Positions 16,206 through 25,141 of a stretch of 39,711 bases of DNA are shown here, one piece after another. The notes beneath the pieces were generated by a model that saw only the letters and a list, made by a program, of their open reading frames with translations, did not search any database and had not been told where the DNA came from. The stretch is taken from assembly GCF_023516595.1 (NCBI RefSeq), contig NZ_JAMGBG010000014.1:1-39711 (forward strand). Reading direction: 5' to 3'. The position numbers and the translations under genes were made by a program. Each line of letters opens with the position of its first letter. Within the stretch, counting starts at the first letter, position 1. The DNA is from Streptomyces neyagawaensis. Its GTDB lineage: Bacteria; Actinomycetota; Actinomycetes; Streptomycetales; Streptomycetaceae.

Positions 16206-17461
16206 GTCCCAACGCGCGAGGAGAACCACGACGGCCCGGTCCGTGGACGCATCATCACCTTCTACTCGTACAAGGGCGGTACGGGCCGCACGATGGCCAT
16301 GGCCAACAAGGCGTGGATCCTCGCCGCCGACGGCAAGCGCGTGCTGGCGGTCGACTTGGATCTGAAGGCACCGGGTCTGCACCGGTTCTTCGAACCGTTC
16401 CTCGACCCCGACGCGGCGGCCGCGACTTCCGGCATCATCGGCATCATCACCGAGTACTCCTGGGCGGCCACCACGAGCGAGCCCCGCTCCGTGCCGTGGC
16501 ACCTGGACTACGCCCGTGTCGAAGAGCACGACACCTCCCTCGACCCGAACGGTTCGGGCCTGTCCTTCCCGGACGGCGGCACCCTCGACTTCCTTGCCGC
16601 GGGACGGCTGAACCGGGAGTACTCGGCGACCGTCTCGTCGTTCGAGTGGGACAACTTCTACGAACGGCTCGGCGACGACGACGCCTGGGGCCTCGACGAG
16701 GAGACCTACTGCCGCCGCAGGGACGTCCTCGGCCCCGACCACCCGTACACGCTGCCATCGGCCGCGAGACTCGGCCGTGACCTGCGCGAGGTGGCCGGTA
16801 CACGGACTCGGTAGCCCTCTGTCAGAGGCGTACGAGGCGCACAAACGGGTGCTGGGCAAAGACTTCCCCGGAACCCTGAGCTGCGCCAAGTCGCTGACCG
16901 TGTCGCTGAGACGAGCGGGGGACCTCGATATCGCGAAGCGGCTGACGCGCGCGACTCGGGATCGGTACCGCAAGCAGTACGACGGGGCCCACACCCCGGA
17001 CACCCCGGCCTGCGACCTGAACTGGGCGACGGACCTGTACGCCGCCAACGAGCGCGAGGAGGCGAGGCAGATCGCGCTGGCCACGCTGGCGGAGTACGTG
17101 CGGGTGCCGGGGGGAAGGTCATCCGTACACCCAGGCCCGCGCTCAACAACCTCGGTACCTACCACTTGGCCTGCGGGAACGCCGGGGAAGGAGGCGGTGT
17201 TCCAGCGGGTGACGCACCGGATGGCGGACGTTCTGGGCGATCAGCATCCGCACGCCCTCCTCTGTCAGGCCAACTACACAACATCCTCACGGAACAAGGC
17301 CGGTACGGGGAGGCGTGGGCCTGGAGGAGCCGACCCGGGCCGCACTCCAGCAGGTACTGGGCTCGCACCATCCGGAGGCGCTGCAGAGCCGTCAGTGGGG
17401 CGAGGCCAACGGCATCTCCCACCTCGTCGCCCAGGAACGCCGCGTCTACCGCGATCTGTAG
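16206..17461 (+). pseudogene. fxsT remnant (KGGTGRT ATPase-TPR protein of Fxs systems)
   Basis: The N-terminus reads GRIITFYSYKGGTGRTMAMA, a deviant Walker A of ParA/MinD-like ATPases, then LAVDLDLKAPGLHRFFEPFL and TLDFLAAGRLNREYSATVSS. This is the start of the FxSxx-COOH-system tetratricopeptide protein. After WDNFYERLG it jumps directly into TPR sequence (RRRDVLGPDHPYTLPSAARLG), so a large internal part is deleted. The TPRs then continue through several frames: SEAYEAHKRVLGKDFPGTLS, ALNNLGTYHLACG, HNILTEQGRYGEA and finally HHPEALQSRQWGEANG, ending in RRVYRDL-stop at 17461. At least four frameshifts are needed and no proper start codon exists before the P-loop. Clearly dead. Confidence 0.8.
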
Positions 17462-17799
17462 CCACTGACGGTCTGAGGGAGGTCGACTCAAGGACGGGGG
17501 TGGGAGCGGGCGTGCTCGTGCACCGCATCCGCCCGTAGGCCCGTCACGGACCGCCGGGCTCCACCACCGGACAGAGGGATGCCGACTACCGCGGGCGCAA
17601 CGCCGGGTGCCCATCGCCCCGACCGCGTCGGCGGAGTCGCAGGCGAGCCGCAGCTGGATAGGACCGACGCATGCCTTGACTTCGCCATCCCCGCCCGTCA
17701 GATTCGAGGCTCCGCACCCCACCCGGGACACACGGCAGACGTGTGTCCGCCGGGAAACAGCACGGCCACCCACCCCTTCACCAGGCTGGAGCGACCTGC
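17462..17799. other. Intergenic, no supported gene
   Basis: This stretch lies between the fxsT remnant and the flavoprotein gene. A minus-strand frame around 17620-17700 reads EVKACVGPIQLRLACDSADA and could be a scrap of a lost gene, but there is nothing to anchor it. No clear promoter or terminator. Confidence 0.4.
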
Positions 17800-19608
17800 A
17801 TGCCCAAGAGCGCGGACCCCCACAGACGTACGACCGTACCGGTCGCAGCCCCGTCGCGGCGGCGTGTGCTCGGGGCCGCCGCCGGGGCCGGGGCCGCCGT
17901 GGCGGCCGGGGGGCTCGGCGGTACGGCCGTCGCGGCGGAATCGGCTGCCGCCCCTCCCCTGCTCGGCACCTACGACGTCGTCGTCATCGGCTCCGGTGCC
18001 GCCGGGATGACCGCCGCGCTGACGGCGGCCAAGAAGGGGCTGAGCTGTGTCGTCGTGGAGAAGGCACCGACCTTCGGGGGGTCGGCGGCCCGTTCCGGCG
18101 CGGGGATCTGGCTGCCCAACAACAGCGTCATCAAGGCCGCCGGTGTGCCCGACACCCCGGCCAAGGCCGCCCAGTACCTCGCGGCCGTGGTCGGCGGCGA
18201 CGTGCCGGCCGACCGGCAGAAGGCGTTCCTTGACCACGGCCCCGCCATGCTCTCCTTCGTCATGGCGAACAGCCCGCTCAGGTTCCGCTGGATGGAGGGG
18301 TACAGCGACTACTACCCGGAGCTGCCCGGCGGTCTGCCGAACGGCCGCTCCATCGAGCCCGACCAGCTCGACGGGAACGTGCTGGGCGCCGAACTCGCCC
18401 GCCTGAACCCGGCGTACCTGGCCACCCCGCCCGGCATGGTCGTCTTCAGCGCCGACTACAAGTGGCTCGCCCTGACCGCCGTGAGCGCCAAGGGGCTCGC
18501 CGTCGCCACCGAGTGCCTCGCGCGCGGCACCAAGGCCGCGCTGCTCGGGCAGAAGCCGCTCACCATGGGCCAGGCCCTGGCGGGCGGACTGCGCGCCGGG
18601 CTCCTCTCCGCAGGCGTACCGGTGTGGCTCGACACCCCGCTGACCGACCTGCACATCGAGAACGGGGCGGTCACCGGGGCCGTCGTCACCCGCGCCGGCG
18701 CCCCCGGACTGCTGCGCGCCCGGCGCGGCGTCATCGTCGGCTCCGGCGGCTTCGAGCACAACGCCGCCATGCGCGAGCAGTACCAGGAGCCGCCCGTCGC
18801 CCACTGGTCCGTGGGCGCCAAGGAGAACACCGGCGACGGCATCCGAGCCGGTCAGCGCGCGGGCGCCGATGTGGCGCTGATGGACGACGCCTGGTGGGGG
18901 CCGGCCGTCGACACACCGGGGCAGCCGTGGTTCTGCCTCGCCGAACGCACCCTCCCCGGCGGCCTGTTGGTCAACGCGGCGGGTGCCCGGTTCGTCAACG
19001 AGGCCGGGCCGTACAGCGATGTCGTCCACACGATGTACGAGCGCGACACCCCGTCCGCCCGGCACATCCCGGCCTGGCTGATCGTCGACCAGAACTACCG
19101 CAACCGGTACCTGTTCAAGGACATCGTGCCGACGTTCCCGTTCCCCGCCGACTGGTACGACGCCGGGGCCGTCCACAAGGCGTGGTCGCTGGACGCGCTC
19201 GCCTCGGCGATCGGCGTCCCCGCGGGCGCGCTCCGCGCCACCGTCGACCGTTTCAACTCCCTGGCCCGGCAGGGCGACGACACCGACTTCGGGCGCGGCG
19301 ACAGCGCCTACGACCACTACTACACGGACCCGTCCGTGCAGCCCAACTCCTGTCTGGCGCCGCTGTGGCTGCCGCCTTACTACGCCCTGCGCATCGTCCC
19401 CGGCGACCTCGGCACCAAGGGCGGGCTCCTCACCGACGCCCGCGCCCGCGTGCTGCGCCCGGACGGTTCGGTGATCCGCGGCCTGTACGCGGCGGGCAAC
19501 GCCAGCGCGGCGGTGATGGGCCGCAGTTACGCGGGGGCCGGCTCGACGATCGGGCCCGCGATGACCTTCGGTTACGTGGCGGCGCTGGACCTCGCGGGGG
19601 GACTCTAA
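17800..19608 (+). CDS. Tat-exported FAD-binding dehydrogenase, 3-ketosteroid delta-1-dehydrogenase-like
   Basis: A 602-residue flavoprotein. Residues 19-40 are a twin-arginine signal (SRRRVLGAAA then a hydrophobic Ala/Gly run). The FAD-binding dinucleotide motif follows (YDVVVIGSGAAGMTAALTAA, EKAPTFGGSAARSGAG). The C-terminus carries RSYAGAGSTIGPAMTFGY, equivalent to the YPGxGxTLGPAMTFGY signature of 3-ketosteroid delta-1-dehydrogenases and fumarate-reductase-like oxidoreductases. KstD enzymes introduce the C1-C2 double bond into 3-ketosteroids. Export by Tat is unusual for a catabolic KstD, so another unsaturated ketone substrate outside the membrane is possible. The ATG at 17800 has GGAG about 8 nt upstream. 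It is monocistronic and convergent with the STAND gene. Confidence 0.8.
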   Translation: MPKSADPHRRTTVPVAAPSRRRVLGAAAGAGAAVAAGGLGGTAVAAESAAAPPLLGTYDVVVIGSGAAGMTAALTAAKKGLSCVVVEKAPTFGGSAARSGAGIWLPNNSVIKAAGVPDTPAKAAQYLAAVVGGDVPADRQKAFLDHGPAMLSFVMANSPLRFRWMEGYSDYYPELPGGLPNGRSIEPDQLDGNVLGAELARLNPAYLATPPGMVVFSADYKWLALTAVSAKGLAVATECLARGTKAALLGQKPLTMGQALAGGLRAGLLSAGVPVWLDTPLTDLHIENGAVTGAVVTRAGAPGLLRARRGVIVGSGGFEHNAAMREQYQEPPVAHWSVGAKENTGDGIRAGQRAGADVALMDDAWWGPAVDTPGQPWFCLAERTLPGGLLVNAAGARFVNEAGPYSDVVHTMYERDTPSARHIPAWLIVDQNYRNRYLFKDIVPTFPFPADWYDAGAVHKAWSLDALASAIGVPAGALRATVDRFNSLARQGDDTDFGRGDSAYDHYYTDPSVQPNSCLAPLWLPPYYALRIVPGDLGTKGGLLTDARARVLRPDGSVIRGLYAAGNASAAVMGRSYAGAGSTIGPAMTFGYVAALDLAGGL

Positions 19609-19722
19609 TCGTTCATGACCTCAGCGCTCTTCACAGGGCGCTCTATCTGGTGGCGGCTCGGCTTCCTCGATTCCGCATGGGAGACAACGCGACGAGTTGC
19701 TCCTACAGGCCTGCGGTTTCGG

Positions 19723-21831
19723 TCACTCACTCGGCTGCGGGGGTATCGCGTGCGTCGTGCCGTAATGCTCTGCCAGAAATCTTCGGACGTCCTCGGCCAC
19801 CGGATCGCAGAGGGTCTCGAAAAGCGCGGCCGCCTCGTCCAGTGCGTCTTGAGCGACGGCTGCCCTACCGACCATGGCGAGCTGTTTACCCAGCTCCATG
19901 AGTGATCGAGCCAAGCCCAGCAGGTCGCCGATCCGGCGCCGCACTCTGACAGCCTGCTCGTACCAACCGATAGCCTCAGTCGTTCGTTCCTGAGCCTTGC
20001 ACACGTCACCCAGCCCGTGCAGGGACTTGGCTTCTGTCGGCAAATCTGCTGTCTCGCGGGCTCCGGCAAGCGCCCGCCCATACACCTCGAACGCTTGAAC
20101 GGGGCGGCCAAGATTCAATTCGAGCGTGCCGATCTCACTCAGGGCAATCGACTCGTTGCGGTGATCACCGTTTTCCTGAAAGATCGCAAGTGCTTCACGC
20201 TGGCGGTGCAGAGCGTCCTCGTACCGGCCCACCAGACGCAACGTCCAAGCGACGTTGTAGGCGCTCATGCCTTCCCACCATCGGTCGTTGATGTCCTGAC
20301 TGACCAGCAGTGCTTCAGCGAAATGTGCGAGGGCGTCCTCGTAGCGCTCGAGGTCCGATTCCACCCCACCCAGACAAATGAGACTCCAGGCTTCCGCCCA
20401 TCGGTCACCGAGTCTCCGTGCGGCTTCGACCGCCGTCGTCGATAGTTCGAGTCGGTGGCTGTTGTGTCTGCGCAGGCGCAGGAAGTAGACGAGTGCCACG
20501 GGTAGCTTCCAGGCCACCTCGTCCAGACCGAATTCCACAGCTTGTTGCACGGCAGGGACCAAACTGGACAGTTCGGCGTCGCACCACTGGAGGGCAGCGG
20601 CGGGATCGGCGAACGATGCGCGTCCCTGGTCATCCCCGCCGGTCATCGGGACGTGCTGGCGTTCGGGGACGAGAACGCGATCGGCAGCGTCAGTCATCCG
20701 CAGATAGAACGACAACTCGCGGCAGAGGGCCTGTGTTCGTGCTTCCGCGGATTCCTCTTCCGCCACGCGCTCCCGAGCATAGTCCCGGAGGAGGTCATGG
20801 AACGCATACCGCCTTTCTCCGGATTCTTCGAGTAGGTTGACGGCCGTCAACCTGCGCAGGACGCGTCGCGTCTCGGCCTCGGAAAGGGCCGTCAAAGCAG
20901 CAGCAGCCTGTACAGAGAAGTCTGGTCCGGCATGGAGCGACAGCAGCCGGAATACCCTAGCGGTCGCCGGGGGCAGTTGTTGGTACGACCATGAGAACAC
21001 CGCTCGAACCTCCACTTCCTCGTCCAACGCGGCAATCGCTTCGAGCCGACCCTCACCGTCTGTCAGCTCATCGAGAAGCACTGCGAGACTGGCGTCGGCA
21101 CTCGCCTGCCGAGCCGCCATCCTGACCGTGAGCGGCAGGCGACCGCAGCGCAGCACGAGTCGCGTAGCACCGTCCGTGTCCCGGTGACCGGACAGGCGTG
21201 AGAACAGTTCCACCGCATCGGGTGTGTCGAGCGGTCTGACAGGCACATGCGTGGCCCCGTCCACAGCCGTCAGGCCGCCGAGCCGGTTCCTACTGGTGAC
21301 AATCGTGAAGCAGGCGGGTGACGATGGGAGCAGCGGCCGCACCTGCTCCGATGATCCTGCGTTGTCCGCCACCAACAGAATTCGCTTTCCATCGAGCAAC
21401 GACCTGAAGAGTGCGGACATGGCGTCCAGGTCACCGGGCGTGCGGTTGTCCGGGGTGCCGAGCGCCGAGAGAAACCCTTGGAGTACCGCCTCGGGCGACA
21501 GCGGAGCCAAGCGATCGTAGCCGCGGAGATTCACATACAACTGACCGTCAGGGTAACGATTTTTGGCCGAATGAGCCCAGAATACAGCGAGGGCGCTTTT
21601 GCCCACGCCAGCCGGACCGGAGAGCAACACGACCTCGTTCTCTACCATGGCGAGTTCATTCAGTCGGTGCATGGTGTGAGCCCGGTCTGTGAAACAGGTG
21701 GCGGCCCTGGGGAGTTGTCTCGGTACTGGGAGGCTGTGCTGGACACCGTTCACGCCGCCGTAGATCGTCCCGGCCTGAACGACATGCGTGGCCTGTCCGT
21801 CGAAGGCGTTTCCTGTGCCATCTTCGTTCAT
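19723..21831 (-). CDS. STAND (NB-ARC) TPR protein with N-terminal amyloid-like signalling motif
   Basis: A 702-residue NLR-like protein. Residues 16-27 read HVVQAGTIYGGV, a short motif of the RHIM-like/BASS type. The nucleotide-binding domain follows: Walker A GPAGVGKSA (72-80), Walker B-like ILLVADNAG (151-159) and TSRNRLGGL (179-187). A helical arm includes a winged-helix-like FHDLLRDYARERV. From about 430 there are tetratricopeptide repeats (WAEAWSLICLGGVESDLERYEDALAHF and similar). Such proteins sense a ligand through the repeats, oligomerise and pass the signal through the N-terminal motif. The same motif ends the protein at 25142-25462. It lies 47 bp after fxsB with RBS AGGAGA, so it is the third gene of the fxs operon. 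It takes the position where an FxsT-type TPR protein would be expected. Confidence 0.85.
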   Translation of the reverse strand: MNEDGTGNAFDGQATHVVQAGTIYGGVNGVQHSLPVPRQLPRAATCFTDRAHTMHRLNELAMVENEVVLLSGPAGVGKSALAVFWAHSAKNRYPDGQLYVNLRGYDRLAPLSPEAVLQGFLSALGTPDNRTPGDLDAMSALFRSLLDGKRILLVADNAGSSEQVRPLLPSSPACFTIVTSRNRLGGLTAVDGATHVPVRPLDTPDAVELFSRLSGHRDTDGATRLVLRCGRLPLTVRMAARQASADASLAVLLDELTDGEGRLEAIAALDEEVEVRAVFSWSYQQLPPATARVFRLLSLHAGPDFSVQAAAALTALSEAETRRVLRRLTAVNLLEESGERRYAFHDLLRDYARERVAEEESAEARTQALCRELSFYLRMTDAADRVLVPERQHVPMTGGDDQGRASFADPAAALQWCDAELSSLVPAVQQAVEFGLDEVAWKLPVALVYFLRLRRHNSHRLELSTTAVEAARRLGDRWAEAWSLICLGGVESDLERYEDALAHFAEALLVSQDINDRWWEGMSAYNVAWTLRLVGRYEDALHRQREALAIFQENGDHRNESIALSEIGTLELNLGRPVQAFEVYGRALAGARETADLPTEAKSLHGLGDVCKAQERTTEAIGWYEQAVRVRRRIGDLLGLARSLMELGKQLAMVGRAAVAQDALDEAAALFETLCDPVAEDVRRFLAEHYGTTHAIPPQPSE

Positions 21832-21878
21832 GTATCTCCTGCTGTCCGGGGGCCTGCAGATCAGGTAGTGGATCGGTG

Positions 21879-24203
21879 TCAGACGGGCGACCGGCTGGAC
21901 AGACGGTCGATCGCCGCGCGCAGGCCTGTAGCAAAACGGACTCCGGCCGGGGCTAACACACCAGCGGCAACAAGGACATCCACGATGTGGTCCGCCTGGT
22001 CATGGTGGCGTTTGAATGCCGCAACGGCTTCGATCATCTGGTCCCTGGCTCGTAAGGGGAGCCGGGCACAACGCGCTAACCACAGTTCCGCCAGCGGCAC
22101 ATGGGCGTACAGGGCGTGGAATGCTTGCTTCACCGGTACCGGATCGACTCGGTGTGGCAGCGTCACTGGATGGGACTCCGCCACTGTGAAGAATTCGTAC
22201 ATGTCCATCAAGGCGGTCAGTTTGGTGCGCTGGAACTCGCGCAGCAGTGCGCCCGAGACGTCAATGTCGACGGCTCCGTCGGGCAGCGCCACGCCTGCTG
22301 CACCGAAAGCTCGCTGCGTGGTGTACTCACCGGCTATGTCTTCCCGCGGCGTGGCCCGAAGCGGCACTATCGTCCGTAGCCCCGCGCCCAACGGCCCGGC
22401 GTACTGGGGAACCAGCCGGGACAATTCGTCCGCCGCCTGACTGAGGGCGAGCCTCAAGGCTTCCCATTGGATGAGGGAAAGCCTGCCCCATACGTTCCAG
22501 CCCTGGCCGACACGATAGGTGTCGAGGTCGTCGATCGTGACGGACAGCGATGCAGCAGTCAGCTGTCTGATCGCGATCCATCCGGACGGCGGTCGACCCG
22601 CTACCTCGATGGACAGGATCGCGGTGGAACCATCGCTCGCTGCACGTGAAGCGCCCAAGCCAGGCAGATGCACCAGTCCGGCCTGTATAGGGAGAGGCAG
22701 ACTGGCCCTCACACCGGCCCTCCAGGCAACAGCGGCTGCGAGACCGGCTACGTGCGCCAGCGCCTGTTCTCGGCGGCCACTGCTGTCCGAGCCCAGACAA
22801 CGGACAGCCCAGGTTTGCACGAAAGGGTGACGGAAAACCTGCGCAGTGGCCGTCGGATAACGGCCGTCGAGTTCGATCAGCAGATTTCGGCCGAGCGCCG
22901 CTGCCACCGCCAGGTCCGACCGGCCTTCCGGCTGGGCCCCTCCGGCGATGAGCGCTCGGGTAAAGGAGAGCTGCACGTGCTGCAGAGCCTTTATCCCTTC
23001 CACTGTTCCGGCTCCTGAGGCGAACGCGTCGAAAGCGCCGTTCGGGAGGTGGTGTATGGCCGGAAGGTGACCACCGTTGGGCGAGCCGCTGTTGGCCCCT
23101 GGCCGAAGCGCCGTAACCTCGTAGGCCAAGAAGGCAAGGTCCGCGCAGTAGATTGACGGATTGTCGAACCCATTTTCCCGCCGATAGCGATGAGCGTAGT
23201 GGCCACCCCCGCAAATATGGACCACCGGGCATTCGAGGCAGGTCATGCAGAGATTCGCGTGGCCCTCATTCCTCGCCACCATGCCTGGGTGCCTCATCAG
23301 TTGGTCCAGACTATGCGTGAAGACAGTCATCCCCGTCGCCGGTGCACCTGCGTAAGCCACTTTCAGGGAGTCGACCTGCTCCCACGATCCGTCGGTGTCC
23401 ACCACGGCGAGCGCTACGGGGCGGAGCCCCACAGACTCAAGGCCGCTGGGTAGCCCGCGCGACGCAGCGACCAGGGCGTCGAAGAGGCGGATCGGTACTG
23501 GTCTGCCGTCTGTGAGCCACCGGGAGTGAATACGGCGCAACCACGCGCCGTAAGGCGCCGGAGCCGACCCGTGGCCGGGCGGCGGGCTGACCCAAGTGGC
23601 GTGCGGTAGCAGGAAGTCCAGACGTGGCGGGGACTCCTTGAGCAGGGCTTCATAGACCGCAATCGGATCGTTCGCTATGTTCACGGTGCAGAGAATGCCA
23701 CCGTAGAGATGACGGAATTCTGGCCGTCTCAGTAAGGCGAGTGCACGCAACACCCTCGCATGGCTGCTGCGACCGTTGGCGTAACGGCGGTGACGATCGT
23801 TCGACGACCTGTCACCGTCGAGTGAGACACCGACTTGTACGTCGTGCTCGTCGAAGAGCTTGCAGAACCCTTCATTCAGCGAGACTCCGTTGGTCTGGAC
23901 GTGGAAGCTGACCCGAACCTTGTCGTCCAGAACTCCGCGTAGTGCCTCGATGATCTCTCGCAGACGCGAGATACCCAGAAGGAGGGGCTCGCCACCGTGG
24001 AGAGTGATGCGAACCGCTGGCAACTGATGGGATTGGGCGTGTTCTCTGATGCGTCTTCCAGTTTGCGCAGCGATCGCCGGAGTCATGGCCTGTGGCTTGT
24101 TCCGCCAGCTCTGATCAGCGTGTTCGTAGACGTAACAGTGATCGCAAGCCAGATCGCAACTGCCGTGGACCTTCAGAACGAGTTGGTCGATGAAGGAACG
24201 CAT
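21879..24203 (-). CDS. fxsB: FxsB-family radical SAM/SPASM cyclophane maturase, inactivated HExxH extension form
   Basis: A 774-residue maturase. The radical SAM cluster is C16-C20-C23 (CDLACDHC), followed by TLHGGEPLLLG and QTNGVSLN. SPASM-type cysteines lie in CMTCLECPVVHIC (319-331) and at C353. FxsB enzymes bind auxiliary Fe-S clusters and form a carbon-carbon bond from the Phe ring to the side chain two residues later (Phe-x-Ser) in an FxsA precursor, giving a cyclophane. The C-terminal 400 residues are the metallohydrolase-like extension; where active relatives have HExxH this has REFQR (655-659), so the metal site is lost. Start ATG with GAGG upstream; the first 31 bp overlap fxsA. Leu157, Leu709 and Leu750 are TTA codons. 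Confidence 0.9.
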   Translation of the reverse strand: MRSFIDQLVLKVHGSCDLACDHCYVYEHADQSWRNKPQAMTPAIAAQTGRRIREHAQSHQLPAVRITLHGGEPLLLGISRLREIIEALRGVLDDKVRVSFHVQTNGVSLNEGFCKLFDEHDVQVGVSLDGDRSSNDRHRRYANGRSSHARVLRALALLRRPEFRHLYGGILCTVNIANDPIAVYEALLKESPPRLDFLLPHATWVSPPPGHGSAPAPYGAWLRRIHSRWLTDGRPVPIRLFDALVAASRGLPSGLESVGLRPVALAVVDTDGSWEQVDSLKVAYAGAPATGMTVFTHSLDQLMRHPGMVARNEGHANLCMTCLECPVVHICGGGHYAHRYRRENGFDNPSIYCADLAFLAYEVTALRPGANSGSPNGGHLPAIHHLPNGAFDAFASGAGTVEGIKALQHVQLSFTRALIAGGAQPEGRSDLAVAAALGRNLLIELDGRYPTATAQVFRHPFVQTWAVRCLGSDSSGRREQALAHVAGLAAAVAWRAGVRASLPLPIQAGLVHLPGLGASRAASDGSTAILSIEVAGRPPSGWIAIRQLTAASLSVTIDDLDTYRVGQGWNVWGRLSLIQWEALRLALSQAADELSRLVPQYAGPLGAGLRTIVPLRATPREDIAGEYTTQRAFGAAGVALPDGAVDIDVSGALLREFQRTKLTALMDMYEFFTVAESHPVTLPHRVDPVPVKQAFHALYAHVPLAELWLARCARLPLRARDQMIEAVAAFKRHHDQADHIVDVLVAAGVLAPAGVRFATGLRAAIDRLSSRSPV

Positions 24204-24373
24204 TCATCCTCGCCGATATCGGAGGTGAAAGCAGCCATCGGCGCCGCCAGGTCGGGGGTGAGAGCACGCACCCGCAATCCGGCGGCCAAAACAGCGGAAT
24301 CAGTGAAAAGACTCGCCAAAGAGACGTTCGTGAGATCGGGAAGGGGGAGCCCGGGAAGATCCGTATCGCTCAT
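24173..24373 (-). CDS. fxsA: FxsA-type RiPP precursor with internal FxSxx and extra tail
   Basis: A 66-residue peptide. Residues 10-30 (LPLPDLTNVSLASLFTDSAV) match the conserved FxsA leader pattern LPDLT.VSL..L. Residues 49-53 are FTSDI, the FxSxx core on which FxsB would link Phe49 to Ser51. In the family this motif is the extreme C-terminus. Here the frame continues for 13 more residues (GEDECVPSSTNSF), with the coding sequence running over the fxsB RBS and start. Start ATG with AAGAGG 4 nt upstream. It is the first gene of the operon with fxsB and the STAND gene. The tail may need proteolysis, may be part of a different product, or may result from loss of the original stop codon. Confidence 0.8.
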   Translation of the reverse strand: MSDTDLPGLPLPDLTNVSLASLFTDSAVLAAGLRVRALTPDLAAPMAAFTSDIGEDECVPSSTNSF

Positions 24374-24547
24374 GGTACCTCTTCTGCCTCGCGAGGGGGC
24401 GGAGGCCTATCGAGATGCACAGTTCTCCGACTAGAGGGAGCGGCATGGGCAAGGTGACCATTCGAACGCCCTCCAACTGCAGCACAATAGCAGCGGGCTG
24501 CCTTCCTGTCTGCGGCACTCTGCGTCAGATTTCGCTTCCCGGTGACG

Positions 24548-24560
24548 TAGACTCTCCCAG
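24548..24560 (+). promoter_or_regulatory. -10 box for a leaderless GNAT transcript
   Basis: TAGACT at 24548-24553 predicts a start point at 24560, exactly the G of the GTG start codon. There is no Shine-Dalgarno sequence before this GTG, which fits. No good -35 was found. Confidence 0.4.
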
Positions 24561-25108
24561 TGAGTTCTAAACCTGATCAGATATCGCAGGTCACACTACG
24601 GCCAGTTGCAGCTGATGACGAGAGAACTTTTCTCGAACTGGCCCGCGCCAGCGCCGAGCTCCACCATCCATGGGTGCGACTGCCCCGCACTTCCAGCAGC
24701 TTCTCGTCCTACCTGTCGAGATCGGATCATGTCACCGCCGCCTGCATGGTCGTCTGCCTCAGGAATCAGGGCGATCTCGTGGGAATGATCAACATCAACG
24801 ACATAGTGCGCGGCTCGTACCAGAAGGGCGTACTCGGGTATGCGGTGTTCCTTCCCTACGCGAGACAGGGCTACATGGCGGCGGGTATCGCACTGGCGGT
24901 GCACTACGCGTTTGAGTGCCTCGACCTGAACCGCGTGGAGGCTGATATTCAGCCCGACAACGAGGCGTCTTTGAAACTTGTACGGAGGCTGGGGTTCCGC
25001 AAAGAAGGCTTCTCGCCCGGCTTCATCAAGATCGCGGGTCTCTGGCGCGACCACGAACGCTGGGCGATCACCCGGGACATGGAACTTCCCGCCGTTCCCA
25101 AGGAATAG
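24560..25108 (+). CDS. GNAT-family N-acetyltransferase, RimJ/RimL-like
   Basis: A 182-residue GNAT protein: N-terminal VTLRPVAADDERTFLELARAS, strand beta-4 LVGMININDIVRGSYQKGVLGYAVFLPYARQGYMAAGIALAVHYAF with the acetyl-CoA pyrophosphate loop (ARQGYM), and LNRVEADIQPDNEASLKLVRRLGFRKEGF, the RimJ/RimL/SpeG hallmark. Relatives acetylate ribosomal protein N-termini, amino acids, peptides or small amines. It diverges from fxsA across 186 bp, so it could modify the Fxs product or give self-protection; that is inference from position. Its GTG start has no RBS but a correctly placed -10. Confidence 0.85.
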   Translation: MSSKPDQISQVTLRPVAADDERTFLELARASAELHHPWVRLPRTSSSFSSYLSRSDHVTAACMVVCLRNQGDLVGMININDIVRGSYQKGVLGYAVFLPYARQGYMAAGIALAVHYAFECLDLNRVEADIQPDNEASLKLVRRLGFRKEGFSPGFIKIAGLWRDHERWAITRDMELPAVPKE

Positions 25109-25141
25109 AGTCGTCCGAAGAGACGGCGACGACGAACCTGG

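Noticed and set aside
17159..17773. Minus-strand ORF over the end of the fxsT remnant
   Set aside because: Most of it is antisense to recognisable TPR sequence. Only a short part past 17600 looks protein-like, which is too little to call a gene.
24300..24518. Small ORF overlapping the fxsA leader in another frame
   Set aside because: It crosses the fxsA RBS and start, has no RBS of its own and its sequence is not family-like. It is explained as a shadow of the upstream region.
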